Shown piece by piece: positions 9,850 through 20,999 of a stretch of DNA of 64,000 nt. Every line of letters begins with the position of its first letter. Positions within the stretch are counted from its first letter, which is position 1. The stretch covers positions 11,656,001 to 11,720,000 of the forward strand of contig NC_062971.1 in assembly GCF_023078275.1 (NCBI RefSeq), read 5' to 3'. The notes under the pieces were generated by a model, which searched no databases, was not told the origin of the DNA, and saw only the letters and a program-made list of their open reading frames with translations. The stretch comes from Leguminivora glycinivorella. Lineage: Eukaryota; Arthropoda; Insecta; Lepidoptera; Tortricidae. The position numbers and the translations under genes are program-made.

Positions 9850-11510
9850 ACGTGGCAACTACAAGCTGCGAATTCAAACGATCTCAATTAATAACTAAGC
9901 ATAGACAAAACATCTTCTCGAATGCATTAATAAACTTATTACTGGCCATTAACAAATCAATGGAAGTTCAGTGCACTCACAAAAGGCGGGAAAGTTTTTA
10001 AATTGATCGTTCCATTTAAATCTTGACAGCGTTCGTATTTTGAAATTCAATCGGGCAATTACACTTTCGATTTTGGCGGAGAATAAAGCGGATATTTATT
10101 TTCTTTTTAAATTATAAACTTAAAGGTCAGACCGAATATACTTTAGAAGCTCGTGTGACACTTTTACGTGCACTGAACTTAAAACTTTAACCTATAAAAT
10201 GTGGAGTCGATAATTCCGAACCATTTAGCGACTAAGTAGAGTGATCGAATGGAGCGTTTTTTAAAGGTAAACGCTTGTTTAGTAGTCAGTAGGCATTTGT
10301 ACCACATTAATATGGACGCATACATACCGTAAATTTTTGCGCAGTTGCAAGTATGTATTTTATTACTATCTATTACTAATAAAGTATTGAAAAAGGTATC
10401 GACGTCAGTAAAAAGTAAGTTAACTGCTTATTATGTTCTATAATTAGAATATGGATAAGTGGTCTCTTGAAGGGTAGCAAATACAAAATATCATTAGGTA
10501 GGTACGTTCGCGTGTATTTCTATCTTATTTCTGGCTATATTTCCTGCGACTGATCCTCAAAGAAATGAGTACAATATACAAATGCTATACACCTTTTGTC
10601 GTGGTCATATTTCGATTACAAGTTCAACCTGCTGCATTTTTTTTGATTGGACCCTAACCAAAAGTCCTGTCATAAACAAGATATTAAGGTAGTTCAATTT
10701 TAAACCGGGAGCAATCCAAAATCCAAACGCACAGAAACACCTTGCCGGCAAAAAAGAGGCTAACGCAGAAGGCAGGTGGAGCGCTACATTAAGGGATCTT
10801 TGGACTTCCTTATCTTAAAGTGGAGGAAATTAGTTTCTGCTAAAATATTTTAAGTTGCAACTACTAACATTACATTTATGAACAATTTAGATAGAGGACC
10901 TTTTTGAAGCTCGTCTTTTTGCACACTGACTGATGAGCACAGTGCATGCTTTGAGCGAAGTGCTTTAAATGATTAGACACAAAGTCAAACATTACCCAAT
11001 TCTTTTTTTATCAAAATTCCATTCCAATCTATAACCAATTTATTCTTGAATGGTTGCCAAATATTCATGTTTTTCGGAAACTCGGCTAACTATAGTTTAT
11101 AGGAACGTGTATTTCAGCCCGGCATTTCCGGTGTTTCCGGCTAATGGTCAAATTAGAAACAGGAAAATGTATTAATAGCTGAGTCACGGGTGAAATTAGA
11201 CCACTACGGGCACTAGCCATTTAGCCGGGACCTTGACTAATGTGTGGCGTAATTGACACTGAATTTACACTATACATATTTAGGACAACCTACATTTAGG
11301 TACTTGCATATGTATGCGAAGCCAAACCATACAAGTAACTGTTTTATACAATTCATTATGATGGAACACATACATACCTAACCGAAAATGCAATTATAGT
11401 GAAAATAAAATGTTTACAAGGCTGGTGTTAACAAATCTTTTAAGGCATACTCGTGTATTAAGTGTGTTTAAAATTTTAGTGATATATAAATAACCTCTTA
11501 CTTATTAGCT
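9850..11510. other. Anonymous AT-rich DNA
   Basis: I found no convincing ORF, repeat family or RNA in this stretch. It may be single-copy intergenic or intronic DNA. Confidence 0.5.
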
Positions 11511-11511
11511 T

Positions 11512-11700
11512 ATAATATAGATAGATAGATAATCGTTTATTCATCGCACAAGGTAATAGGTAGGTACATTTAAAATATGCATTGTAACAAAATATATATA
11601 AATATCTATACTACAAGTGTGACTAGTCAAGAATTTAAAAATTAATAATTGCATTTCATTATTTTCACATTAACATTTCATAAAATTCACTAATAGTATA
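11512..11700 (-). mobile_element. LINE 3' end
   Basis: (ATAG)n at 11516-11531 adjoins AATCGTTTATTCATCGCAC. Read on the minus strand this is GCGATGAATAAACGATT followed by a short tandem tail, the pattern of a non-LTR retrotransposon 3' terminus. No coding sequence is recognisable upstream. Confidence 0.4.
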
Positions 11701-13249
11701 CACAGTCTTAATTTGCTTAATAATAATTCTTTCACTAGAGCACGAAAACCTAGGTTACTAGGTTAGTCGATTGTCTTATAAGTTTCATTTGAAACCATAA
11801 TATTCTAAATATTTTAGGTAATCTCGATTAAAGACTTGCACCTGTCACTACCAATGTGAGACCGACGTAAATTAATTCATTAAATGACATCGATCCGTAA
11901 AATATACATTTTAGTAGCATTTCATAACTATTGGCCTCCACACGAACCATTTTTCAAACCGTCTTGGCATGAGAAAACTACCCTTAGTTTTTTGCCTCTA
12001 AAGGGTTGGTTAAAAAGGCAGATGTCAAGACGTTGCACATGGCTGGATTAATGATCTGATTTACCCTTTTCTTGTTATGCTAGGTACGTATATCTTTGTA
12101 GTTTTAATACGGTAGTGCACTGTACAAAGCACGTAATGCCCAATGTTTGTTATTACAATTCTTTGGGTAACATTTTGTTATATAACTACAATAGATTTCA
12201 TATGTGTTTATAATGGATAAAACAAGTTGTATGGTGGTTCACATATAAAGTCGAAGTAGACAAGAAGAGCCTTATTTAATAAAATTCACAACTGTCCTTT
12301 GTCAATGAGAACTACACCTACAGATAGTAGCATATTTTATTCGAACGCAACTTCTAATTTGAATGTAACATAACTTCTGCCAAAATGTAATTATGTATTT
12401 AACTTACGTATACTTTGCATTATCTAACATCTGCATTCTATACCTTATATAACTAAACGTAGTACATAGCATAGCATGAAAACTTAACATTATTCAATTC
12501 TACCTAGATTATTGAAGCACTATGGATAAAGGACTAAAATTCATGCACAAGTTTTTAAATTTAAAAACTTTTTTTTACCTTTTTAGATACTTTGTAGTCT
12601 CAATGAAGGTTATTTTAACAAAATATATGTCAATGTTGAATAAAAGTAAGATAAGATCCATTGTACAAAGTGTACCTACAAACATGCATTATAAGTAATT
12701 TAGTGGTTGTGCTGGAGATCCGCAAGCCAATAAACATAAGTGCTATATGCGTTACCGAATATCAATTAACGGTGTTACTAAGTTACAGCGTGGCAACACT
12801 GTGACCGTGACGAGTTGCAAAAAAGCACTGTAAATTTGTTTACAAAAGTCACTTAGTCCGAAAAAAAGTAGGTAACTGTTAGGATTCTCCAAATCACGTT
12901 CTTTAGTACCTAAATATATCTTATCCGCTCAGCGTGGTATTGTATCTGTTCTATACTCTGTCCTCATCAATATAGAATGTAGAAAGTAATTTATGTACAT
13001 AGTTAAATTACTGAATCATGTCATAACAGTTAAATAATAATCTAAAAAATGTATCATGTACGTATGGAAATGAAACAGAAAATTTTAATACTGACATAAG
13101 AACAATGACACCATCAAAATAATAGTTGGTCGTTGGTGGACTACGGCTACGCTGGGCCTAAATAATAAGGAAAATGGCTCACCCTCGTCGCTCTCTGCAA
13201 ATGATCTAAGTTTTTAAATAAATATCTTTCTGTCATAATTATATCTATG
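11701..13249. other. Anonymous AT-rich DNA
   Basis: No gene, RNA or clear repeat was seen. Copies of GTAGGTA/TACCTAC words are common here and elsewhere in the window. Confidence 0.45.
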
Positions 13250-13475
13250 TATGTCTGCCTTTAAATCGCCTCGCTTCGGTCATAGGCCTCCTCTGCATTC
13301 CTGAATGCCTGTCGCTCCATGTCATCTTCATCCAGTTCTCGCCAGCTTGTTGGCAGATGACATCCTTTCATCTCATGGGTGGCTTGCCACGACCGCGTGT
13401 GTTAGCGGGCTTCCACTCCAGAGTTCATCTCGCCCACCAACTATGATCTATCCTGGCAATGTACACAGCTTCTCT
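13250..13475 (-). pseudogene. RTE-type LINE, C-terminal ORF relic
   Basis: Minus-strand translation gives EWKPANTRGRGKPPMR, a TGA in place of the expected Trp, then KDVICQQAGENWMK. This is the pattern of the C-terminal segment of RTE-class LINE ORFs (GRPxxRWxDDI...AGxNWMxxAxDR). Beyond that the frame degrades (...WSDRHSGMQRRP). Only the last 70 or so codons survive. Identification rests on the GRGKPPMR and AGENWM motifs. Confidence 0.7.
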
Positions 13476-14920
13476 CCACTTTCAATGTCCGATGTCTATC
13501 AATCAATATTAGTAGAAAATTATTAGCAGTCCCTACCATGTACTCGTCTCTAATAATAGCAAGGTACTGTGGTAACACTGTGGCGCGCGCGCAGACGCGT
13601 GCGCCAACACCTGTCCCGTAACGGGACCGTCCATAATTAACCAACATATATTATATACGTGGAATTGCTGGCGTCAATAATTTCACCAGCGACCGAGCCC
13701 TTTAATGAAGATGAATACATTCTGTAATCTAGTGTGATTATTAAATAGATTAGTATCGTCATTTTTACCAGTAAGGGGAACAGCACACAATCCAAACTAT
13801 TCCAAAGTAATTTTCGAAGTTCAACAATCGAAACTAAATTTCCAGTAATGAAAACTTTACCTTAAATGGATCTTGTACCTACTTAAATTATTTAATGAAA
13901 AAAATACACGTTGTAAACATGTGCATACGAAATTTCTGTGTTTACCGCAAATGTGGACACGAGCCAAAACATTCACGACAACCACAAACGAATTGAACCA
14001 TCCAGTATATTTATGTCCTCGTACTCCTCGTCCCGATAACTTTGTCTACGACACTTATACTGGTCGTCAAATACTACTTTATTACCCATTATAATCGCGT
14101 CATTCATGAAGACGCGTACCTCGGCGCGTAGTGTGGTGGAATTGAAGGTTAGATTTGTCGACTTCGCGCGTCATCGTGAATGGCACGATCTAAAGGTTTG
14201 AATGAATTCAAGGCATTAATAAATTGTCTGCGTAGGCAGTCAATGTGCAGCTTCCCGTCGCACCTTGTCACCGCGGGACTTTCAGACGAAGCCAAATTAC
14301 TGATCAGGTGCCCGCTAAATTGCACTCGCGCTAAAATATATACCGCAACTTGCACTTAAAAAGATACACTGGACGACTATTACCAGAATTATATGCTTTT
14401 ATTTTTATGATACGGCTTAAGATGCATGTTATCTTTACTCCGTTTTGAAGTCTTTTAATCATCTAAAGTTATTTATTATTTTAAGTCTAACATACTTAAC
14501 ATAGTAATTACTTCAATAAATAAATGAATTAAAAAAAAAAACTCATGTTAATTGTTTTTTAATTCAATTCTGTATTTTTAAATACTATAAGTATTCGCAT
14601 TGCATAATTTCAGTATTTATTAATGAAAAATACAAAGGTTAACTATTTTTAACTCCGTTAATTTGAAGGGGTGCATTTATGAGCTTGAAGTAAACTAGGT
14701 TCTTAAATAAAGTAACTTACCCTTGCCTCATAGGTAAGTAATATTCATATTTAATGGATACGAGTCTGTAAATTTGCGTCTGCAGTATTTAATTTTAATT
14801 GTCTACCAACATATTTTTAAAATATTCAAGGAAATATATAAGCAGTACCTAGGCGTTTTATGAATTACATGTCATTTTGTTATTAGCCATATCAAGAAGA
14901 TAACGGAGTGTTTAAAAAAA
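13476..14920. other. Anonymous DNA
   Basis: No supported gene. A GC-rich islet (TGGCGCGCGCGCAGACGCGTG) lies at about 13579 and a small palindrome, TCCCGTAACGGGA, at about 13614. A second moderately GC-rich patch spans about 14100-14340. Confidence 0.45.
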
Positions 14921-14923
14921 CAC

Positions 14924-14976
14924 GGTGTATTAATATTAATTCCTAATAAAGTTGTAGCATAAAATATTAATACACC
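14924..14976. repeat. Perfect 14-bp inverted repeat
   Basis: GGTGTATTAATATT at 14924 and AATATTAATACACC ending at 14976 form a perfect stem around a loop of about 25 bp. It may be a tiny foldback remnant. No function can be assigned. Confidence 0.6.
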
Positions 14977-15261
14977 AAGGTATAGTTGTTTCCTCGCGAA
15001 TGAATAATTTATTAATGGATCAGTAAGTATTTTCGCAGCTGATTGTTTGATTATTATTTCTTTTGTAGCCTTGACATTATTAACAATAACTATTTATAAA
15101 AAAAGCTCGTCGTCATAAAATAATGGAAATAGCCAAGATCTGAAAACGTCCCTGACAGCATCCTTTTATAGAGTTGTTCGTCCAATTGACATATTCGATT
15201 ATGTGATAATGTGGCCACATCACGGCCACATATAGACCTGGAGATAAGTATTACATATTTT

Positions 15262-15520
15262 CATTACTAGCTTTTGACCCGCGGCTTCGCTTGCGTTAAT
15301 TGCGGAATGCTCCATACAAACTTTCACCCCCCCCCGTTTTAGAGAAGTGGGGGGTTAGAAAGAGACAAAAAGTAGCCTATGTCACTCTCCATCCCTTCGA
15401 CTATCTCCACTTAAAAAATCACGTCAATACGTCGCTCCGTTTTGCCGTGAAAGACAGACAAACAAACAGACACACACACACTTTCCCATTTATACTCGTA
15501 ATATTAGTATGGATACGTTA
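15262..15520 (+). mobile_element. Family S dispersed element, copy 1
   Basis: Starts ACTAGCTTTTGACCCGCGGC and TTCGCTTGCG; includes AGAAAGAGACAAAAAGTAGC, CTCCACTTAAAAAATCACGT and GCTCCGTTTTGCCGTGAAAG; ends AATATTAGTATGGA. Other copies: 26264-26446 (plus), 56656-57435 and 60050-60234 (minus). The family is common in Lepidoptera and non-coding here. This copy has an extra C-rich/G-rich insert at about 15320-15350. Confidence 0.8.
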
Positions 15521-15792
15521 AATATTTGTTTCACCCATGCATAATCCATTATTGAAATATAATAAATAAGACTGTAAGTCTGTACTTAAATGTAGAGAAA
15601 TTATCACGAGTTCATCTCATGATATTTTCGTTGCGAATATACACGGCGAAGTTATATAATAAAATTAGCTTGCTAAGGGAAGAAAATAGCTGTACTATAG
15701 CTGAATTAAAGAAAAAGTAAAAAAAACGCTATTGGAGAAATTGCCCTAAGATATTTATCTACCTAAGTATAAGTGTAATAGAGTAGTCCAGG

Positions 15793-15909
15793 GGCCCGTT
15801 TCTCGAAAGGTACAAACCTTGTATTACAAGTGCGCGAACTGTCAAATCGTATGGGTTGTCATGGAAACACACTTGTAATACAAGGCTTGTACCTTTCGAG
15901 AAACGGGCC
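15793..15909. mobile_element. 117-bp palindromic MITE, copy 1
   Basis: The ends GGCCCGTTTCTCGAAAGGTA and their reverse complement are perfect over about 30 bp. The flanks CCAGG and ACAGG look like a 5-bp target duplication with one change. The centre is asymmetric and matches the copy at 42961-43077 in inverted orientation. It is non-coding. Confidence 0.9.
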
Positions 15910-16059
15910 ACAGGAAGCATTAGCATGTAATAATAATAACATAAGCTTGCGCGCTGCATGTAAATAGTTTTAAGTTAATAATTAGTGCCTCCCATATAAC
16001 CATAATCGGTCGCCGTTCCTACGCAAATCCTCCTATTTTGTGTACACACAGGTCTTCGG

Positions 16060-16300
16060 GTCTCAATGCTTAGTCGCAGTACGGTCGACGTTTAGTCGCG
16101 GCGACCCAAATGGGGACGATTGGTAACAGGCACAAATGGTCACAGAAGTGACAGAAGTGTGCACTACGCGTGCACACATTGTTACCGTTTGGCGACTACT
16201 TTCCCAAAATCATTCGTTCATTTCATTCTTTTCAAATGGCGACTGTCAGAGACGTCAAAGTAAAAAAGAAATAAAATCATTTGACATTAAAATGAAATGG
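16060..16300. repeat. Repeat block with GTCGAC/TGTTACCGT words
   Basis: Contains GGTCACAGAAGTGACAGAAG, then GCGTGCACACATTGTTACCG and TTGGCGACT. The TGTTACCGT...GTGCA...CGAC combination is shared with the duplicated block at 17745-17915, so both probably derive from the same mobile family. Confidence 0.45.
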
Positions 16301-16604
16301 CGTAAGAATAAAGATAAATATTGTTTGCATTTGTAATATAATGTCGGCTAATTACCATGGCCAATTAAATTGCTCGAGTGATTTCATAAAATAAGTCTAA
16401 ATTTATCAACGCGCCATCAATTTACCTCAGTTTAACCAGTAATAATATTATTGACTACTCGGTGTTTGCGTGTTATGTATATTGATTGGTGAAGTTTTAG
16501 TGCTCCGGTGCATATACTATACTGAAATAATAAAAATAATGCCTAGAAAACCAATAAAGTTGTTAAAATATGGATTAAGACGGTAATATTCCATGTAAAA
16601 AACA

Positions 16605-16660
16605 GTCGCCAAACGGTCACCAAACGGTCGACAAACGGTCGCAAAATGGTCGCAGCGTAC
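16605..16660. repeat. 11-bp minisatellite, about four units
   Basis: Consecutive units AAACGGTCACC, AAACGGTCGAC, AAACGGTCGCA and AAATGGTCGCA. It sits between two blocks that contain related GGTCG words. Confidence 0.75.
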
Positions 16661-17082
16661 ACGCGTGACCGAAAGCAGTGAACATTTATTATATTTTCAA
16701 AATGGCTTCTTGTATTAATTTTTTCCAGGTATCCTCAAACTTTATAAACAATTAAATATGCCGTCGTACTCAGTTGCCCTCACTAAAGAAGATTAAAAAA
16801 AAATTTTAACGTGCGTACCGAGCTGCTGGGTTGTAAAGGATCGGGGATCATATTATTATGGTCTTCTATAGAGCAACTAGTATTTTGCGGCATTTCACAA
16901 TTGACACTTGTTGAAGTAGTCGTCATTAATATTACTATCAACATTAATTTCAGCGATCTGTACTTCTTTTGTCAAGATTTTTGTATAGATAAGTGTCTAC
17001 AAATTTGTAATGTTAAAGAGACATAAATAAAACGTAGTAGAGTAAATAATGTGTTTTTTTTTTTTGTAACCCAAACAAAATA

Positions 17083-17216
17083 CTTGTAGATACGAGTGCG
17101 GAAAAGAGGAAAATCGATACGAGTAGCGATAAATTAATACACGAACGAAGGGAGTGTTTTAAATCGACACGAGTTGTGAATGTCCTTTTCGCACGTGTAT
17201 CGTACGACGATTTTCA
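17083..17216 (-). repeat. Family Q dispersed repeat, partial
   Basis: Contains CGATAAATTAATACACGAAC, GGGAGTGTTTTAAATCGACA, CGAGTT and CGCACGTGTATCGTACGACG. The same ordered words occur at 32808-33003, 52681-53010 (twice) and 54723-54935. This copy lacks the ACGCACTAGTGCG end. Confidence 0.75.
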
Positions 17217-17725
17217 GTACCTAAATCTAAGCTAAGAGTTTCGACCAGACAAGAAATGAATCATTGCTTGATTTGCTCGCACTACTGCGTTAAAAAAAGC
17301 AGCAACTGTACTGAAAAAAACTATCATTGCGCAACAGAAATTCTATTAATATCACAGTAAATACTCTATTTCATTTGATTCCTACTTTTATTGTGTAAAG
17401 CAACACTACACTTCATTTTTATCAATAAGAATCAAAAATTATATATTTAATACATTAAGTAACTATAAAGTGCTTATCTATTTGTATTATCATTCTGCAC
17501 TTTTCTTAACTTTCCCACATTTCTATAAAATGTCGAAGAGTGCTTAAATGGTCGTCGTCGTTTATTATTATTTAATTCGCTCAAATTCATATTTAAATGA
17601 TTCAAAGCAACCAGTCCACAACTTCACAAGACAGTTTGAGAAACCTTCGTATTTCAGATTGTCATTTGCGGATACAGTGGTTTAGGAGCAGTTCGGTAAT
17701 CAGACCTACACATGTGTGTACAAAT

Positions 17726-17915
17726 TCTGTCAATGTCACTGTCAGAAACCGTTCTGACAGTGACAATGACAGCCACAAATTCGTCCACATGTTGTTACCG
17801 TTATGTGTGCAAACGTCGACTAATAAAGTGTCGTTAAAAGTCATTCTGACAGTGACATTGACAGCCACAAATTCGTACACATTTTGTTACCGTAACGAGT
17901 GCACACGTCGACTAC
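17726..17915. repeat. 92-bp duplication with inverted flank
   Basis: TTCTGACAGTGACAATGACA starts at 17752 and recurs (ATTGACA variant) at 17844. Each copy continues through GCCACAAATTCGT, TTGTTACCGT and ACGTCGACTA. The preceding segment CTGTCAATGTCACTGTCAGA (17727) is the inverse of the unit start, making a short hairpin with the first unit. It is non-coding; the 130-aa ORF over it has no recognisable content. Confidence 0.8.
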
Positions 17916-18166
17916 ATTTTGTTATTGTATCAATACGGTCGCATTGTTTGCACGACGTTACCACGCGTTATGTCACATTTGACAGTTAGTTACTGATTTG
18001 CAGATTTTGCGACTGAAATGGTTGTATGGGCTAACAAACATGTAAGTATGTATATGTAAATGTGAAAAATGAGCGCTATCTCGCCAACAAACTGCAAGAC
18101 AGTTTGGCGAGAAACATAAGTGTGAATCATATAATGTAGGTACTTATTTGTTAATTAAATTTAAAA

Positions 18167-18404
18167 AAAAGGACCGTTCAAACTTTGCATAGTGACTTTT
18201 AAGGTCACAATAAACAACTTTTATTATGGTAAAAATGCTGAAATGCAAAAAAAAATTCGCTGATTCATACATTTCGACTGTCATGATGCCGCTCATTTCT
18301 ATGGAACAGCCAAATTTTTTTCGCTATTTCAGCATTGGTCCCATAACAAAAGTTGTTCATTATGACCTCAAAAGTCAGTATGCAAAGTTTAAACGGTCCT
18401 TTTT
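18167..18404. mobile_element. Foldback MITE with about 60-bp arms
   Basis: The left arm AAAAGGACCGTTCAAACTTT, continuing through GTGACTTTTAAGGTCACAAT, matches the reverse complement of the right arm (GACCTCAAAAGTCAGTATGC...AAACGGTCCTTTT) with several substitutions. Element length is 238 bp. The 74-aa ORF across it is an artefact. Confidence 0.85.
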
Positions 18405-18671
18405 ATTTCACCTGCACTTGTCTTTTTCTAAGCGTTGTTTGTACATATAAAATATAATTTAATTTGAATTTTTATTATACGTAAATGTATCTCAAATGTT
18501 TGTCTGAATACACCTGCCGTTATTGTAGACATTCCTATTAACCCATAAATTAATAATTAATGTCTGGTTTTGTCCAGCCAATAATAAGTAATAACACTGA
18601 CAATTTTTAGTGCATTGAATTGTACATTATGACAATAAGAACTTTTTAATAACGCGTATAATTAAAATAGT

Positions 18672-18765
18672 AGTGTGACAGACAGACAGACGGACAGAGT
18701 GGCACCATAAGATAAGGGTTCTTTTTGCTTTTTGTACGTTTTTGGTACGGAACCCTAAAAGCTAA
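18672..18765 (+). repeat. Dispersed repeat with (GACA)n
   Basis: (GACA)n precedes GAGTGGCACCATAAGATAAG, GGTTCTTTTTGCTTTTTGTA and GGTACGGAACCCTAAAA. It resembles ends of common lepidopteran elements that contain GGTTCC words. It is short and non-coding. Confidence 0.5.
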
Positions 18766-19406
18766 GACTAATTTTATGCCCAAGCTTTATTGTGCATGAG
18801 AGGAGGCCTGTGCGCAGCAGTGAGACGTATATACTCGTAGGCTGAAATATTATATTATCCACCTACTCCCCATCGTGTAAAGCCTACAAAATCATGCGAT
18901 CGCCATACATATATCTTTCTGCGATTAAATGATGAGATGAGATGTGACATGACGCCCGTATGTCATGTTTACCTCCTCATCGCGGGGGTGGTCCTCACGT
19001 GCGCTCGCGCATAGTGGCTCGTTGTGACGCTTCCGGGACAATATTTGTGATCGCTCACGTTGATCGAAGGGTAGATATTGTTAAGTACCTACTGCAAGTG
19101 TACAAATTGTACCATACATGGTTTTCGCGTTATTGTACCTACTAAATGCTATCTGCTGATTCCTTCTTTAGATGCCACTTTTTTAAGGTTGTTAATAATA
19201 GGCCGTAATTTGATGATTTTTCTCAAAAATTGCTGTGATTGTTACCTTCACATTCCAGTCAGCAAGGTGCGCTCAAAACCATTGCAGGCACGTACTAAAA
19301 GCATTGAATAATATCAACATTGCTCGTACAACAATTCTAATCATGACAAATCACAAACGCGGAAGCCAAAGCCAGCAGCTGCGTAGCGCCAAAAATATTC
19401 CGAAAA

Positions 19407-19859
19407 TCACGCGCGACTAACTCCATTTTTTTCAAAAGGTGCAATATGACGGCCAACTTGTGCCCGCATGCGATTTTTTTCGAGCCAGCACGTGCTTCTT
19501 TTTGTACGGCTTCCTTGTGCCGGTGTAATACATCTGTCGCGGCAAGCTGTGGTTTTCAGCGCAGTCCAGACAATTTCAATACGCCCCTTTCTTTGGAGAG
19601 GTACCTGCTCTCTGGACACTTTTGAATTCGGTCGGAGTATATAATTTGCAACATGATGCTGGCTGTTTTGGTACCTGCCGCGTGCATCTGGTGCTTTCCT
19701 TGTGTTTCGAACATGTAAAAATAGAATGTTAGTGCTCCAGGATGACTGCTTGCAGATGTCTTTGAGGAATTCTCGAAATTGCGGCCAGTGTGCTAAGCGG
19801 ACGAGGTTATTAAGATGCATGTAATTTTGGAAGCTTTTAATTTTGCGACATATGCTCAA
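19407..19859 (-). CDS. Unrecognised 150-codon ORF
   Basis: I do not recognise this ORF. Its start context and the absence of an ATG-proximal promoter give no support. It is basic and cysteine-poor, with no TM segment or known motif; the middle part reads SKVSREQVPLQRKGRIEIVW. The local sequence is more GC-rich than its surroundings (about 19440-19800), which lengthens chance ORFs. It may be a fragment of an unidentified transposon ORF, a retained exon, or chance. Confidence 0.2.
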   Translation of the reverse strand: MSICRKIKSFQNYMHLNNLVRLAHWPQFREFLKDICKQSSWSTNILFLHVRNTRKAPDARGRYQNSQHHVANYILRPNSKVSREQVPLQRKGRIEIVWTALKTTACRDRCITPAQGSRTKRSTCWLEKNRMRAQVGRHIAPFEKNGVSRA

Positions 19860-20397
19860 ATATACGATACGTAAATTTCATTCGCATCATTTATTATTAT
19901 CTCAAGCTTTAACTTTTCCATTCAAGTACCTACTTATTATTAATGACTATTTACTTGAACTTAATTTTTATTTGAATAGAATGGTTTTTAAACAAAAAAA
20001 AAGTGTTTTAACTAAATTATAATTTCACCATAATTCGTAAGGAAGAATACTGCCCATTGTGTTGTATATTTAGATAAAGCTAACAAGACTTTGAAATACC
20101 ACGGAAAACCACCCTTGCGTATTCCCCCATTATTTTTTAAGACGCATCCTGCAACTCAATAGATCACAAGAAATCGATATGATCTTGGGTCAACAATCGA
20201 TAGTTGTGGTTTCGGACCCTTTGGGTTTGTGTATCGATCGAGAAGTGATTCAATGGAGTACATAATGAGATACTGAATACCGATAACATTTATTATTGGT
20301 ACCAGTATGTATGTATTATCTGTAATATGTAATCTCTATTTTGTAAATGTGTTCAATAAAAGAAAGAGGCGTTTTAAACCTAGAGTTCATACTCTAG

Positions 20398-20640
20398 CCG
20401 TAAAATAATACATACAATCAAGCCTGTATCCCATAAAGGGGTAGGCAGAGCACATGTACTACTCAAGTTTCAGTGCCACTCTTGGCAAAAAGCGGTTGAA
20501 AGATAACGAAATTGTGACATTGTAGTGACACGTTGCCAGCCTCTCGCCTACGCCACAATGTAACCCATATCCCACAGTCGACTTCTACGACACCCACGGG
20601 AAGAAAGTGGTGAAATTCTTAACTCATCACCACACGGGCA
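20398..20640 (+). repeat. Conserved dispersed lepidopteran repeat
   Basis: Contains AAGCCTGTATCCCATAAAGG, GGTAGGCAGAGCACATG, GCCACTCTTGGCAAAAAGCG, GTTGCCAGCCTCTCGCCTAC and GACACCCACGGGAAGAAAG. I recall this order as a very common lepidopteran repeat, often found in transcripts. It is non-coding here. The ORF starting at 20607 begins inside it and is an artefact. Confidence 0.65.
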
Positions 20641-20687
20641 AAAAAGTGAGCCGTAAAATAATACCTATGAAGAATTTCATTATTAGA

Positions 20688-20903
20688 GCAATTTCCGAAA
20701 AGTTTGTACATTTGGATTACTTCTCCGATTTTGATACCAGATTTATATACATTTTCGGTAACAAAAAAGGAAAGTTTCATACAAACTACGTGGGTCACTT
20801 TGGGAAACCTAGTGGATCTTGCTCAACATCACGGACTATCAGCCTACCAATTTTTACCAAAATCGGAGACGTGATCCAGATGTACAAACTTTTCGGGAAT
20901 TGC
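20688..20903. mobile_element. Foldback MITE with about 50-bp arms
   Basis: The left arm GCAATTTCCGAAAAGTTTGT, continuing through CTTCTCCGATTTTGAT, is the inverse of the right arm (ACCAAAATCGGAGACGTGAT...AACTTTTCGGGAATTGC). It is 216 bp. It lies directly downstream of the dispersed repeat at 20398-20640. Confidence 0.85.
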
Positions 20904-20999
20904 AGATTACCATATAAATTATCATATCAACAACTAAGAAGTAAATACTCGTATTTTATGAGCAGAAAACCCCTAGGTACCTAAATATAACTCGCCTGA

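Noticed and set aside
15759..15959. Minus-strand ORF, similar to one at 42888-43199
   Set aside because: The shared peptide comes from the 117-bp palindromic MITE and is not conserved protein.
17597..17989. 130-codon ORF
   Set aside because: It spans the 92-bp duplication and its inverted flank. The repeated peptide segments mirror the DNA repeat.
20607..20984. 125-codon plus-strand ORF
   Set aside because: It starts in a dispersed repeat and runs through both arms of a foldback MITE.
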